From Wandonia haliotis (lineage in GTDB: Bacteria > Bacteroidota > Bacteroidia > Flavobacteriales_D > Crocinitomicaceae), in the NCBI RefSeq assembly GCF_039523435.1, contig NZ_BAAAFH010000022.1, positions 744,001-808,000 on the forward strand: a stretch of DNA of 64,000 nt. The letters are read 5' to 3'. A program made the position numbers and the translations under genes. Of this stretch, positions 1-9,133 are shown piece after piece. Under the pieces are notes generated by a model. It was not told where the DNA came from and did not search any database. It saw nothing but the letters and a program-made list of their open reading frames with translations. The number at the start of each line of letters is the position of its first letter. The first letter of the stretch is position 1.

Positions 1-1850
1 ATCAGCTTTTTAAAAGGCTCATCAAAAGAGATGTATCCCATATCGTATAAGAATTTTGTCCAGAAACGAGCATACAATAAGTGTCCGGTAGCGTGTTCCG
101 AACCTCCGATATACAAGTCTACATTTTGCCAGTAATCTGCTTTTTCTTTTGCGACAAATTCACCGTCATTCTTCGGATCCATATACCGCAGGAAATACCA
201 GCTCGATCCTGCCCATCCCGGCATGGTGTTAAATTCCATTCGCTCACCTTCAAAGACATTCCAGTCTTCCCGTTTTGCACGTGCAAGAGGTGGTTCACCG
301 TCTTCCGTTGGTAAATACGCATCTACTTTCGGCAATTCAACCGGAAGCTGATTATCTTCTACCATATATGGGACATCGTCTTTATAGTATACCGGGAATG
401 GTTCTCCCCAGAATCGCTGGCGGGAAAACACAGCATCTCTCAATCGGTAATTCGTTTTTCCTTTACCGATTCCTTGTTTCTCGATCTCCTCAATAGCTTT
501 TGCCATCGCTGCTTTCACGTCCAGTCCGGAAAGAAAATCAGAATCCGCAATCACACCTTCTTTTTCGGTATACGCAGCTTGTGAAATATCAATATCACTG
601 AAAATATTCTTAATCGGAATACCAAAATGATTGGCAAAATCCCAGTCACGCTGATCCCCGCATGGAACTGCCATTACAGCACCAGTTCCGTATGAAGCCA
701 ATACATAATCTCCTATCCAGATTGCTACTTTTTCTCCTGTAAAAGGATGTTTTGCGTATCCTCCGGTGAATTGTCCTGTGATGTTTTTCACATCCGATTG
801 ACGATCCCGTTCTGTCTTCAGTGATGCTGCTTTTTTATAGGCTTCTACTTCTTCCTTGTACTCATCAGTTGTCAGGCTGTCCACCAAAGGATGTTCCGGA
901 GCCAAAACCAGGAAAGAAACACCAAAAATAGTGTCGGGACGTGTCGTGAACACTTCGATAGCAGAATCAGCATCCGAGACCTGAAATTTAACCGAACACC
1001 CTACTGACTTTCCGATCCAGTTTCGTTGCTGTTCCTTGATCGAATCCGACCAGTCTATCCCTTCTAACCCCGTCAGCAATCGTTCTGCATACGCCTTGAT
1101 CCGCATGGACCATTGACGCATGAGTTTTTGCTCTACCGGATGACCACCTCTCTCTGAAAGTCCGTTTATAACTTCATCGTTGGCAAGTACAGTCCCCAAA
1201 GCCGGGCACCAGTTTACCCATGAATCAGCTAAATAAGTCAACCGATAATTCATCAGGATAGCCCGCTGTTCTTTTTCCGAAAACTCCTTCCACTCCGAAG
1301 CAGAGAAAGTTATTTCGCAATCATGCACCGCATTTACAGTTTCATTTCCTTCTTGAGCAAATCGTTCTTCTAATACTGATATCCGTTCTGCTTTATCCGA
1401 ATCGTTATTATACCAACAATCAAATAATTGCTTAAAAATCCATTGCGTCCATTTGTAATACTCCGGATTGGATGTTCTTACTTCTCTGTCCCAGTCAAAC
1501 GAAAAACCGATTTGGTCCAGCTGCTGACGATACCTCGTCACATTTTCTTCTGTAGTAACCGCAGGATGTTGTCCGGTCTGAATCGCATACTGCTCAGCCG
1601 GAAGCCCGAATGAATCATACCCCATCGGGTGCAATACGTTGAAACCCTTATGTCGTTTATAGCGCGCATAAATATCCGATGCAATATATCCCAGCGGATG
1701 TCCTACATGTAGTCCTGCTCCTGAAGGGTAAGGAAACATATCGAGCACATAATACTTTGGCTTATCAGAATTATCCTCTGCTCTGAATGTTTTGTTCTCT
1801 GCCCAGTATTTTCTCCAATCTGATTCAATCTCTCTGAAATTATATTCCAT
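1..1850 (-). CDS. leuS: Leucyl-tRNA synthetase (N-terminal two thirds, runs off the left edge)
   Basis: Charges tRNA-Leu with leucine in the cytoplasm. The reading frame is open from an ATG at 1850-1848 to the window edge, about 616 residues of a protein that is usually 800-950 long. Near the N-terminus is the class I HIGH-type motif as HVGHPLG (about residues 48-54), preceded by the LeuRS-typical DMFPYPSGAGL. Further on are the CP1 editing-domain region and, near the edge, YRLRDAVFSRQRFWGEP, GSSWYFLRY and GGSEHATGHLLYARFWTK, all characteristic of bacterial LeuRS. The KMSKS loop and anticodon-binding domain lie outside the window. A TAnnTTTG box lies 39 bases upstream of the ATG. Divergent from the membrane protein at 2020. 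Confidence 0.96.
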   Translation of the reverse strand, partial: MEYNFREIESDWRKYWAENKTFRAEDNSDKPKYYVLDMFPYPSGAGLHVGHPLGYIASDIYARYKRHKGFNVLHPMGYDSFGLPAEQYAIQTGQHPAVTTEENVTRYRQQLDQIGFSFDWDREVRTSNPEYYKWTQWIFKQLFDCWYNNDSDKAERISVLEERFAQEGNETVNAVHDCEITFSASEWKEFSEKEQRAILMNYRLTYLADSWVNWCPALGTVLANDEVINGLSERGGHPVEQKLMRQWSMRIKAYAERLLTGLEGIDWSDSIKEQQRNWIGKSVGCSVKFQVSDADSAIEVFTTRPDTIFGVSFLVLAPEHPLVDSLTTDEYKEEVEAYKKAASLKTERDRQSDVKNITGQFTGGYAKHPFTGEKVAIWIGDYVLASYGTGAVMAVPCGDQRDWDFANHFGIPIKNIFSDIDISQAAYTEKEGVIADSDFLSGLDVKAAMAKAIEEIEKQGIGKGKTNYRLRDAVFSRQRFWGEPFPVYYKDDVPYMVEDNQLPVELPKVDAYLPTEDGEPPLARAKREDWNVFEGERMEFNTMPGWAGSSWYFLRYMDPKNDGEFVAKEKADYWQNVDLYIGGSEHATGHLLYARFWTKFLYDMGYISFDEPFKKL

Positions 1851-1888
1851 CGGTAACGTGTTGTTTTTAACGTAAAAAATAATGGGAA

Positions 1889-1896
1889 CAAAGATA
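1889..1896 (-). promoter_or_regulatory. Probable -7 promoter box of leuS
   Basis: On the minus strand this reads TATCTTTG, an exact match to the Bacteroidota housekeeping -7 consensus TAnnTTTG, 38 bases before the leuS ATG. No convincing -33 TTTG is seen at the usual distance. Confidence 0.5.
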
Positions 1897-2019
1897 AGTG
1901 ATTTTTTACAGCTGTGTCGGGATATATTGAAGTCATCATCTAATGGATAACTTTTCTTTATTGAGACTCTTCTTTTTCTTTTTGAATTCAATACATTCGT
2001 AATCAAACACTGTGAACTA

Positions 2020-3501
2020 TTGAAAACTTCCGTAAAACGACTTCTGCTGTTTTTAGCTCTTCTTACACTGGTTATTGCTTACCGGATTTATGTATTAATT
2101 CAATTCGGTTTTAAATATACCGATCAGGATCAGGCTGTCTTATGGGAAGGGGTTCGGGATTTTTCGTCAGGGATTTTTCATGAAACCAGATACTATGGGC
2201 AAGGGTACAACACCATGTTGGAAGCACTTTTAGCTACTCCATTGTATCTCGCTGGTATCCCGGTTTATCAGGCATTACCAGTCGTCACTACTCTGTTGGC
2301 TTTGATTCCGTTTATTATTCCCGCATCACTGGCCTGTTTTCGTAAACAACACTCTACAGGACACCTGATTTTATTGTTAGCCCTTGCCTTTCCGGCAGAT
2401 TATGATTTAATTACTACTCTCTCCCGGGGTTTCATTACCGGTATTGCCCTTGCTTCGGTTTCGTTTATCTGGATAGATAAAAAAACACCCGTTGCTTATT
2501 ACCTCTTTGCTCTTTTCATTGTTTTAGGATTCACTGTTAATCCCAATTCGATTATTCTTTCCGGGCCACTTGCCTTATACTTCTGGTTAAAGAACAGCAA
2601 ACAGATCCAATTGTATTTTTACGGATCTGCCGGACTACTAACCGGCTGGCTGATTCACTCTCTGCTCAATTCTTTCTATACCCAATATCCGAATTATGAA
2701 TTACACAGACCTTCAGGAGAGTTTGCATGGTCTTATTTCACGGATGGTATCGAACATTTCGATCTCTTCTTTGACGGCTTGATTCCTTTGTATCTTCACT
2801 GGAGTTGGCTGGCATTACTTCTGCCTGTATTTTTCGCTATTTACTTCTTCCGGACAGGAAAAAGAGCCGAAGGTTATACGTGTATCATTATTCCGTTTGT
2901 CTTACTGCTTCCTCTTTTCAATTCAAGGTTACACAACGCTTCGGACACAATATTCTATTCGTATTCCCGGATGTTTCTTGCGTTTCCTGTGCTTTTGGTA
3001 GCCCTTTTGTATTTTTTACCCTTCAAAAAAATCAACCCGCTTTTTTACCTTCCTTTTCTTGGTGCTTTCGTGTTTAAGTTAACCGTCTTTCAGGAAAATC
3101 TTGATAAACGTCTGAATGAAAGTACCTATATTCTTGTGCGTCCTGTTGAAGATGTTCTCAAAAAATGTCAGGACTTGAAAAAACTGGCCGAAAAGCATCA
3201 TGCAGAACTTATTCTTATCACTGACTTCGGCTATATTCTCCACAATTATGCCTGTGCAGCCTGTACGGATAACTTTCCCAATACATTATACCCCACATTT
3301 GAGCGCAGAACCTGGCGTTTGATTGATGACAAGGATAAAATATATCCATCTGTTCTCATTATTGATTCCGAACGGAAACTAGATGAGAAAGAAGGTCTGT
3401 TGCGACTGGAGGAAGACCCCAGATTTTTTCTTATCCCTCATAACACAACTCCCACGTATGATCTAATGATTGAACTGGATATTTACCCGCGGGGCTTCTA
3501 A
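2020..3501 (+). CDS. Polytopic membrane protein of unknown function, GT-C-like layout
   Basis: The 493-residue product has many hydrophobic segments from residue 7 to about 365 (for example LLLFLALLTLVIAYRIYVL), then a hydrophilic C-terminal part of about 125 residues. This layout, and an early loop containing TDQDQAVLWEG and the aromatic YYGQGYN, resembles GT-C glycosyltransferase or mannosyltransferase-like membrane proteins. No diagnostic catalytic motif was identified, so the enzymatic role is only a guess. The C-terminal part contains a Cys-rich stretch (NYACAACTDNFPNT). The start is a TTG; there is no in-frame ATG between the upstream stop at 1948-1950 and this point. It is divergent from leuS and convergent with dnaK. 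Confidence 0.7.
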   Translation: MKTSVKRLLLFLALLTLVIAYRIYVLIQFGFKYTDQDQAVLWEGVRDFSSGIFHETRYYGQGYNTMLEALLATPLYLAGIPVYQALPVVTTLLALIPFIIPASLACFRKQHSTGHLILLLALAFPADYDLITTLSRGFITGIALASVSFIWIDKKTPVAYYLFALFIVLGFTVNPNSIILSGPLALYFWLKNSKQIQLYFYGSAGLLTGWLIHSLLNSFYTQYPNYELHRPSGEFAWSYFTDGIEHFDLFFDGLIPLYLHWSWLALLLPVFFAIYFFRTGKRAEGYTCIIIPFVLLLPLFNSRLHNASDTIFYSYSRMFLAFPVLLVALLYFLPFKKINPLFYLPFLGAFVFKLTVFQENLDKRLNESTYILVRPVEDVLKKCQDLKKLAEKHHAELILITDFGYILHNYACAACTDNFPNTLYPTFERRTWRLIDDKDKIYPSVLIIDSERKLDEKEGLLRLEEDPRFFLIPHNTTPTYDLMIELDIYPRGF

Positions 3502-3515
3502 AGTTAGAATCAACA

Positions 3516-3541
3516 AAAAGGGAGACTTTAAAAAGCCTCCC
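3516..3541 (-). terminator. Intrinsic terminator of dnaK
   Basis: An inverted repeat GGGAG(3520-3524)/CTCCC(3537-3541), extended by an inner CTTT/AAAG, sits 24 bases past the dnaK stop. On the minus strand it is followed by TTTTTG. The T run is only on the minus-strand side, so it mainly serves dnaK, though the hairpin may also stop transcription from the convergent membrane protein gene. Confidence 0.7.
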
Positions 3542-3565
3542 TCTTCTGCATCTTTGCTATTCTTC

Positions 3566-5464
3566 TTACTTTTTATCTTCCACCTCTTCGAAGTCTACAT
3601 CTGTTACTTCGTCTGATGCACTTCCTGCATCTTCCGTGTTAGCAGCAGCACCTTCCTGAGATTGTGCAGCGTTATACATATCCTGAGAAGCAGCCTGGAA
3701 AGCTGTATTTAATGCTTCCATCGCAGGCTTGATCTCTTCAAGATTTTTGCCTTCGTAAGCTTTTTTCAATTCTGCCAAAGCAGTATCAATAGCTCCCTTC
3801 TTATCTGCAGGAATTTTATCACCGTACTCTTTCAGTTGTTTCTCGGTCTGGAAAATTAACGAATCTGCCTGGTTCAATGTATCCACCTCTTCTTTACGCT
3901 TTTTGTCTGCTTCTGCATTTGCTTCCGCATCGCGTTTCATGCGCTGGATTTCTTCTTCTGTCAATCCGGAAGAAGCCTCAATTTTGATCGACTGTTCTTT
4001 TCCTGTTCCTTTATCTCTCGCCGAGATATTCATAATCCCGTTCGCATCAATATCAAAAGTTACTTCAATTTGAGGAACTCCTCTTGGTGCCGGTGGAATG
4101 TCTGTCAACTGGAAGCGCCCTAATGATTTATTATCCGCTGCCATTGATCTTTCTCCCTGCAACACATGAATATCTACCGAAGGCTGATTATCCGAAGCCG
4201 TTGAGAATACTTCCGATTTTTTCGTCGGAATTGTTGTATTTGCCTCAATCAATTTAGTAAATACACCTCCCATAGTTTCAATTCCTAATGAAAGTGGTGT
4301 TACATCCAAAAGAAGTACATCTTTTACCTCTCCTGTCAATACACCTCCCTGAATTGCAGCACCAATCGCAACAACCTCATCCGGGTTTACACCTTTTGAA
4401 GGAGCTTTTCCGAAGAATTTCTGTACGGCTTCCTGAATTGCAGGAATACGTGTCGACCCTCCGACTAAGATCACCTCATCAATATCTCCAACCGAAAGAC
4501 CTGCATTTTTCAATGCTGATTTACAAGGTTCAATTGTACGTTCTACGATTGAAGCAATCAATTGTTCAAACTTGGCACGTGTCAACGTACGAACAAGGTG
4601 CTTCGGAACTCCGTCAACCGGCATAATGTACGGAAGATTGATTTCAGAAGATGTTGTTGAAGAAAGCTCAATTTTTGCTTTTTCCGCTGCTTCTTTCAAT
4701 CGCTGAAGTGCCATTGGGTCTTTTCTAAGATCCAATCCTTCATCTTTTTGGAACTCTTCAGCCAACCAGTTGATAATCGCATCATCCACGTCATCTCCTC
4801 CAAGGTGCGTATCACCATCCGTAGAAAGTACTTCAAATACTCCGTCACCTAATTCAAGAATAGAAACGTCATGTGTACCTCCACCAAAGTCAAATACTAC
4901 AATCTTCTGGTCAATTCCTTTTTTATCCAAACCGTACGCCAAAGCAGCTGCTGTCGGCTCGTTAATGATACGTTTCACTGTAAGCCCCGCAATCTCTCCG
5001 GCTTCTTTCGTAGCCTGACGTTGCGCATCGTTAAAGTATGCAGGAACTGTAATTACAGCCTCTGAAACTTCCTGACCTAAATAATCTTCAGCTGTTTTCT
5101 TCATTTTTTGAAGAATCATTGCTGATATTTCCTGAGGTGTATAAAGGCGATCATCAATTTTTACACGTGGTGTATTATTATCTCCTTTTACTACCTGATA
5201 AGGTACACGCGTTACTTCCGAACCTAAATTATCAAAAGTAGTCCCCATAAATCGCTTGATCGAATAGATCGTTTTCTGAGGGTTTGTAATGGCCTGACGT
5301 TTTGCAGGGTCTCCTACTTTACGCTCACCACCTTCCACGAAAGCAACAACCGACGGCGTAGTACGACGACCTTCTGCGTTCGTGATTACAACCGGCTCAT
5401 TCCCTTCCATCACGGACACACATGAGTTGGTTGTTCCTAAGTCAATTCCAATTATCTTTCCCAT
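3566..5464 (-). CDS. dnaK: Molecular chaperone DnaK (Hsp70)
   Basis: ATP-driven cytoplasmic chaperone that works with DnaJ and GrpE. At 632 residues it has the full bacterial Hsp70 length. The three Hsp70 signatures are present: IGIDLGTTNSC (residues 5-15), VVFDFGGGTHDVSIL (189-203) and VILVGGSTRIPAIQE (about 335-350). The substrate-binding domain follows with the LLLDVTPLSLGIETMGG segment, then the helical lid, and the chain ends in the conserved acidic EEVEDKK tail. dnaJ and grpE are not adjacent, so the gene appears monocistronic, with its own terminator at 3516-3541. About 200 bases of noncoding sequence lie upstream; no CIRCE-type inverted repeat was recognised there. Confidence 0.99.
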   Translation of the reverse strand: MGKIIGIDLGTTNSCVSVMEGNEPVVITNAEGRRTTPSVVAFVEGGERKVGDPAKRQAITNPQKTIYSIKRFMGTTFDNLGSEVTRVPYQVVKGDNNTPRVKIDDRLYTPQEISAMILQKMKKTAEDYLGQEVSEAVITVPAYFNDAQRQATKEAGEIAGLTVKRIINEPTAAALAYGLDKKGIDQKIVVFDFGGGTHDVSILELGDGVFEVLSTDGDTHLGGDDVDDAIINWLAEEFQKDEGLDLRKDPMALQRLKEAAEKAKIELSSTTSSEINLPYIMPVDGVPKHLVRTLTRAKFEQLIASIVERTIEPCKSALKNAGLSVGDIDEVILVGGSTRIPAIQEAVQKFFGKAPSKGVNPDEVVAIGAAIQGGVLTGEVKDVLLLDVTPLSLGIETMGGVFTKLIEANTTIPTKKSEVFSTASDNQPSVDIHVLQGERSMAADNKSLGRFQLTDIPPAPRGVPQIEVTFDIDANGIMNISARDKGTGKEQSIKIEASSGLTEEEIQRMKRDAEANAEADKKRKEEVDTLNQADSLIFQTEKQLKEYGDKIPADKKGAIDTALAELKKAYEGKNLEEIKPAMEALNTAFQAASQDMYNAAQSQEGAAANTEDAGSASDEVTDVDFEEVEDKK

Positions 5465-5665
5465 AACTCAATTAATTTCATTTCAATTTAAACACATCTC
5501 TCTTTAGACAAGGATTGTGCCACCCGGGGTAAACTCCGGTTTTCTGACAGGTGTTCAGTACCACTACAAACAAATACTGCCGAAATGTCAGTTTCAGTAA
5601 TCTACAACGGTGTTTTTATGACAAGTTTAGGGGAGGAAAACGAACTGTAGATACATAACGAAGAT

Positions 5666-5923
5666 CTACTCAACCACTTTTTCTATTAAATCGGGTGCTT
5701 CTTTTTCACTTTCTCTCGATTCCATAAAAACCAAAAAGAGGATCAAGAGGATAAGAAAAATAAGTAAAAATAATTTCGGGTCTTTATAAAGTGGCTTTCG
5801 GGGTCGTTTTGTCAACCTATCATATTCGTGAGAAAGACGTGAAAAATCCTTATTCCGTTTTATTTGTTCGGAAGTCGGGTCCACTTTCTTTTTTGTTCTA
5901 TTGACTTTTATCTCTCTCATCAC
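5666..5923 (-). CDS. Small single-pass membrane protein downstream of an ECF sigma factor
   Basis: An 85-residue product: a very basic N-terminal half (many Lys/Arg, residues 1-47), a single strongly hydrophobic segment (LFLLIFLILLILFLVFM, about residues 51-67) and a short acidic C-terminal tail. Positive-inside logic puts the N-terminus in the cytoplasm. It starts 3 bases after the sigma factor stop, so the two are almost certainly co-transcribed. The position is that of an anti-sigma factor, but it is much shorter than FecR-type or ZAS-type anti-sigma proteins and has no recognised motif, so that role is inference. Confidence 0.7.
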   Translation of the reverse strand: MMREIKVNRTKKKVDPTSEQIKRNKDFSRLSHEYDRLTKRPRKPLYKDPKLFLLIFLILLILFLVFMESRESEKEAPDLIEKVVE

Positions 5924-5926
5924 TTT

Positions 5927-6487
5927 TTATTTCTCCTGTTGCATTTTTTCAATAATACGGTAAATCCGCATCTTTGCATTAGCCTCAGTAATATTGTAAA
6001 TATCGGCAATTTCACGAAAAGAAAGCTCTTGAAAAAACCGTAGTTCAATCAGATCCAGTTGTTCCGGCTTCAGACGATTGAGCTTTTGTACCAACACCTC
6101 CTGATGATCCTTTCCTTTCTCATCACACTCCATTTCTTCCAGTAATGTAATGATATGCTTTTCCTCAACCTCAACTGTAAAATTCCTGCTGTTTTTCCGG
6201 AAATACATATTTACCTCATTCTGTGCGATACGGTATAACCAGGTTGAAAAAGGGAATCCCCGATCCTCATAGTTTCCTATCGCTCCCATCGCTTTAATAA
6301 ATACTTGTTGCGTAATATCCGATGCATTTTCCTCATCACCACCCAGGCGTTTAAATACAAACCGAAACATTTGCTCAAAGTATTTTTCGTATAATAGCCC
6401 AAAGTGCTTATGGTTCTGCTGAGCCAGCAATATCATCTGCGCATCCGTCAGTTCTTCCTGTTTATATTTTTTCCGTTTAAATAGCAC
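5927..6487 (-). CDS. RNA polymerase sigma factor, sigma-70 family, ECF type
   Basis: Directs core RNA polymerase to a dedicated promoter set. The 186-residue protein shows sigma region 2 at about residues 32-100 (HFGLLYEKYFEQMFRFVFKR, then DITQQVFIKA and FSTWLYRIAQNEV, matching the -10 recognition helix and core-binding part). Sigma region 4 is at about 139-183 (LKPEQLDLIELRFFQELSFREIADI, a helix-turn-helix for the -35 region). Region 1.1 and 3 are absent, as expected for ECF factors. The start is a GTG (6487-6485). It is followed 3 bases later by a small membrane protein gene that may modulate it. The target regulon cannot be deduced from this window. Confidence 0.93.
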   Translation of the reverse strand: MLFKRKKYKQEELTDAQMILLAQQNHKHFGLLYEKYFEQMFRFVFKRLGGDEENASDITQQVFIKAMGAIGNYEDRGFPFSTWLYRIAQNEVNMYFRKNSRNFTVEVEEKHIITLLEEMECDEKGKDHQEVLVQKLNRLKPEQLDLIELRFFQELSFREIADIYNITEANAKMRIYRIIEKMQQEK

Positions 6488-6669
6488 CCGGTCCTTTTGG
6501 TTTTGATTTGTACAAAGTAAATGTAACGTTTATGAAAAGTAACAGAAATAGGTTAACTATTTTTTGCTTCTGATGGCAACCTGAATATCTAAACGCACAA
6601 AATAACCGCTACATTTACAGAAATTAGTACACCAATACATTGTATAAGATCCGATGAAGCTAAATAAAT

Positions 6670-7326
6670 ATGAACATCAGAAACATTCTACTAATACTTC
6701 TCACATTTCTACTCGTCCAATCCTGTAATACAGAATCAAAGAAAGTTGCCCATAAAAACTGCTTGTGTTTTGAAAAGATAGACCCCGAAGAGAACGAATT
6801 AGAATTTCACTTTCAGATGAATAAATGCTTTTCGGAAACCGACTTCTTAACCGATCAAGTAATGGTTTTAAACAGAGAAGATTTTATAAATACAGTTATC
6901 GATGAATTACAATTAAGTTGCGGCAATTATAATCAACTGATGCAAAGATATGTTTCTTCAATGTCAGAATTAAAAACAAAATACTACTGCTCCCAATCCG
7001 AATGTAAAAAAGCCAAAAAGGGTGTTTATAAAATACTTGATTCATTCTATAATGAAATTAACTATACTATTGGTGATACACTTTTCCATCACAACTTAAC
7101 TACGGGGATAATTGTAAAGGCGATACAAACCAAATTATCTCCTTGCCTAAGTGTGGCGGATCCATTCTATTCGAATGATGACAGGATTAACGCGTTAATG
7201 CAAGAACCTAATCGCTCTGTTTATACACGCATCCTTTCCGTAAAAGGTGATACTGTAATTCTAGAAGGTACGTTCCGCAATAACCGTACTTTAAGCAGGC
7301 AAATCTGGCTGAGAGAAAATCCATAA
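6670..7326 (+). CDS. Hypothetical lipoprotein
   Basis: A 218-residue protein with a lipoprotein signal: a hydrophobic stretch after the start (ILLILLTFLL) and the lipobox LVQSC, giving lipidated Cys19. The rest is hydrophilic with several Cys residues (NCLC, YYCSQSEC, LSCGN, SPC). No recognised domain. Residues 185-215 have a beta-like character (RILSVKGDTVILEGTFRNN). The ATG is supported by the signal peptide. It ends exactly where the convergent ABC ATPase gene ends, without a visible terminator between them. Confidence 0.75.
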   Translation: MNIRNILLILLTFLLVQSCNTESKKVAHKNCLCFEKIDPEENELEFHFQMNKCFSETDFLTDQVMVLNREDFINTVIDELQLSCGNYNQLMQRYVSSMSELKTKYYCSQSECKKAKKGVYKILDSFYNEINYTIGDTLFHHNLTTGIIVKAIQTKLSPCLSVADPFYSNDDRINALMQEPNRSVYTRILSVKGDTVILEGTFRNNRTLSRQIWLRENP

Positions 7327-8028
7327 TTATCCGAACATTTCTTCTACCAACTCTTCTGAGCATTCGGTAGCTGGGATACAATGCAGCTTTTTCTGATGAA
7401 TGTATGCTACCTTGTCGCAATAGCGTGTTGCTAAATTTGGTTGATGGGTACTCAACAAGATAATCTTACCGCTATCAGCTAGTTTCCGGAGTTCTTTAAA
7501 CATGCGTGATCGGTTTCCTACATCCAGAAAAGCCTCCGGTTCATCTAACAAAATTACCTCTGCATTCTGAAAAATTGCCCGGGCAACAAGCCCCATTTTT
7601 TGTTCTCCGTCACTTAATTCGGTAAAAATGGACGTTGCAAACTCCTGTAGGTAAAATATTTCAAGAACGCTGAGTGCCTCCTGTTTTTCTTCCTGAGAAG
7701 GAATGTCTAAAAAGTTTCGCGTAGAAGATCTTCCCGAAAGAATAACATCTAACAAAGTCACTCTACCAAATACGGGTTGCTTTACCGGAACGTATACCAT
7801 TCCTGAAAACGGACGAAACGATTTTCCGAATTGCATTTTGCAACCAAAAAAGTCAATGTTACCTGTAATATCTTGTGTAAACCCACAAAGCCCCCTTAAG
7901 AAAGTAGATTTGCCTGATCCGTTCTTTCCTAACAAAGCTGTCATTGTCCCTTTTTTGAGCTGAAATTCAGAAATATGAAACAACTCCTTGCCACCAATAG
8001 CTACCCGAATATCATTCAGTTTCATCAT
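7327..8028 (-). CDS. ABC transporter ATP-binding protein, FecE/BtuD type
   Basis: Powers the permease encoded just upstream (iron-siderophore, heme or cobalamin class importers). The 233-residue protein has Walker A GKNGSGKST (residues 34-42), a signature loop ELSDGEQ (137-143, a variant of LSGGQ with the second position Asp), Walker B VILLDEP (158-164) and an H-loop LSTHQP. The gene overlaps the permease by the ATGA junction at 8025-8028, so the pair is translationally coupled. No periplasmic binding protein gene is next to them. Substrate is not determinable from sequence; the class usually moves Fe(III) chelates or B12. Confidence 0.92.
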   Translation of the reverse strand: MMKLNDIRVAIGGKELFHISEFQLKKGTMTALLGKNGSGKSTFLRGLCGFTQDITGNIDFFGCKMQFGKSFRPFSGMVYVPVKQPVFGRVTLLDVILSGRSSTRNFLDIPSQEEKQEALSVLEIFYLQEFATSIFTELSDGEQKMGLVARAIFQNAEVILLDEPEAFLDVGNRSRMFKELRKLADSGKIILLSTHQPNLATRYCDKVAYIHQKKLHCIPATECSEELVEEMFG

Positions 8029-9044
8029 ATCCCTATTTGCTTTTTTGAAGAACGAATGATCACAAAAATAATTACAGGAGCACCGAACAGTGCGGTAATA
8101 GCATTTAGAGGTAATGGCAAACCGGCATTTCGTAAGATAAAGTCTGCCAATACGGCTATTAATGCTCCGCCAACAAACGAAGCAATTAACAGAACAAGAT
8201 GGTGCACACTCTTAAAAAGCAGTCGGATCAGCTGAGGAACAGCAATTCCAATGAAACTAACAGGTCCACACTGTAAAGTAACCAGCGTAATAAGAATACC
8301 TAATGTCAAAACAATCATGAGCCGGCCTCTGGAAAGGGAAAATCCGGAAGCGATAACCTGTTGCTCTCCATACACCCATGCATTTAATAATTTCGGAAAA
8401 TAAAAAATACCGAAAAGGATAACAGCTATCAACACCAAAGCATACCATCCGAATGTCTCATGAGAAACGGAAGAAAAACTCCCAAACCCCCACTCAACAT
8501 AACGCCTTGTTTGCGCATCATTAGCCAGATTCAACAATAAATTGACAAAGGAAGAAGCAAAAAAACTAATCATCAGACCAATCACAAGAAGTGTTACACC
8601 CTTGATCCATTTGTTGAGGATAATCAGAACTACTAAAACACTAAAAGCACCAATTGCTCCCAGTGCATATTGCGAAAACAAACCTGTCCATTCAGCCACG
8701 AATCCCGTAGCCAGAATTCCGGCGGCTACACCGACAGATGCTCCGCTTGACACTCCCAAAACACCCGGCCCGGCAAGGGGATTTCGGAAGAAAGATTGAA
8801 GTACTAACCCTGAAAAAGCCAGTGCTCCTCCGCTTAATGCCGCATTTATGGTCCGCAATAACCGCTCTTCCATAATGTAACTCCAGGATGTATTTTCTAC
8901 AACACCTCCCCACAGCAACGACCAGGCTTCCTGTAAAGGAATATTAGCATCACCCGAAAATAGGTTCAATCCGAAAAATACAATAAGAAGAAGAACGATC
9001 CCCCCAACTACTACTATGTCTTTTCTTGAAATAATGGTGTTTAC
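8025..9044 (-). CDS. ABC transporter permease, FecCD family (start codon unclear)
   Basis: Inner-membrane permease of an iron-chelate/B12-type importer, with the FecCD-typical GGALAFSGLVLQSFFRNPLAGPGVLGVSSG... loop region and LQCGPVSFIGIAVPQLIRLL. The first canonical start in frame is a TTG at 8969-8967, giving 314 residues, but that removes most of the first membrane helix. The frame stays open upstream to a stop at 9047-9045 and encodes a plausible first helix (DIVVVGGIVLLLIVFFGLNL). The only possible starts there are near-cognate codons, for example ATT at 9035-9033 or 9032-9030. I give the open frame from 9044. A TAnnTTTG box at 9090-9097 would fit a start in this region. Confidence 0.85.
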   Translation of the reverse strand, partial: VNTIISRKDIVVVGGIVLLLIVFFGLNLFSGDANIPLQEAWSLLWGGVVENTSWSYIMEERLLRTINAALSGGALAFSGLVLQSFFRNPLAGPGVLGVSSGASVGVAAGILATGFVAEWTGLFSQYALGAIGAFSVLVVLIILNKWIKGVTLLVIGLMISFFASSFVNLLLNLANDAQTRRYVEWGFGSFSSVSHETFGWYALVLIAVILFGIFYFPKLLNAWVYGEQQVIASGFSLSRGRLMIVLTLGILITLVTLQCGPVSFIGIAVPQLIRLLFKSVHHLVLLIASFVGGALIAVLADFILRNAGLPLPLNAITALFGAPVIIFVIIRSSKKQIGI

Positions 9045-9089
9045 CTAATAATTATGTACAACGACAAAACTACACAAATTTCCATTTGC

Positions 9090-9097
9090 CAAATTTA
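9090..9097 (-). promoter_or_regulatory. Possible -7 promoter box of the FecCD importer operon
   Basis: Minus strand reads TAAATTTG, matching TAnnTTTG, about 45-55 bases upstream of the probable permease start. AT-rich surroundings make chance matches possible. Confidence 0.35.
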
Positions 9098-9133
9098 CAA
9101 TTACTGAATAGTACGTACAGGTTCATTCCGTTT

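Noticed and set aside
2805..3077. Overlapping 90-residue frame in the membrane protein gene
   Set aside because: Same-strand shadow in another frame, no start signal or domain.
4288..5065. Plus-strand open frames inside dnaK
   Set aside because: Antisense to a strongly conserved gene, with Pro/Ser/His-rich composition typical of shadow frames.
5465..5665. Heat-shock CIRCE or other repressor site upstream of dnaK
   Set aside because: Searched by eye for the long inverted repeat of CIRCE; none found, only short chance palindromes.
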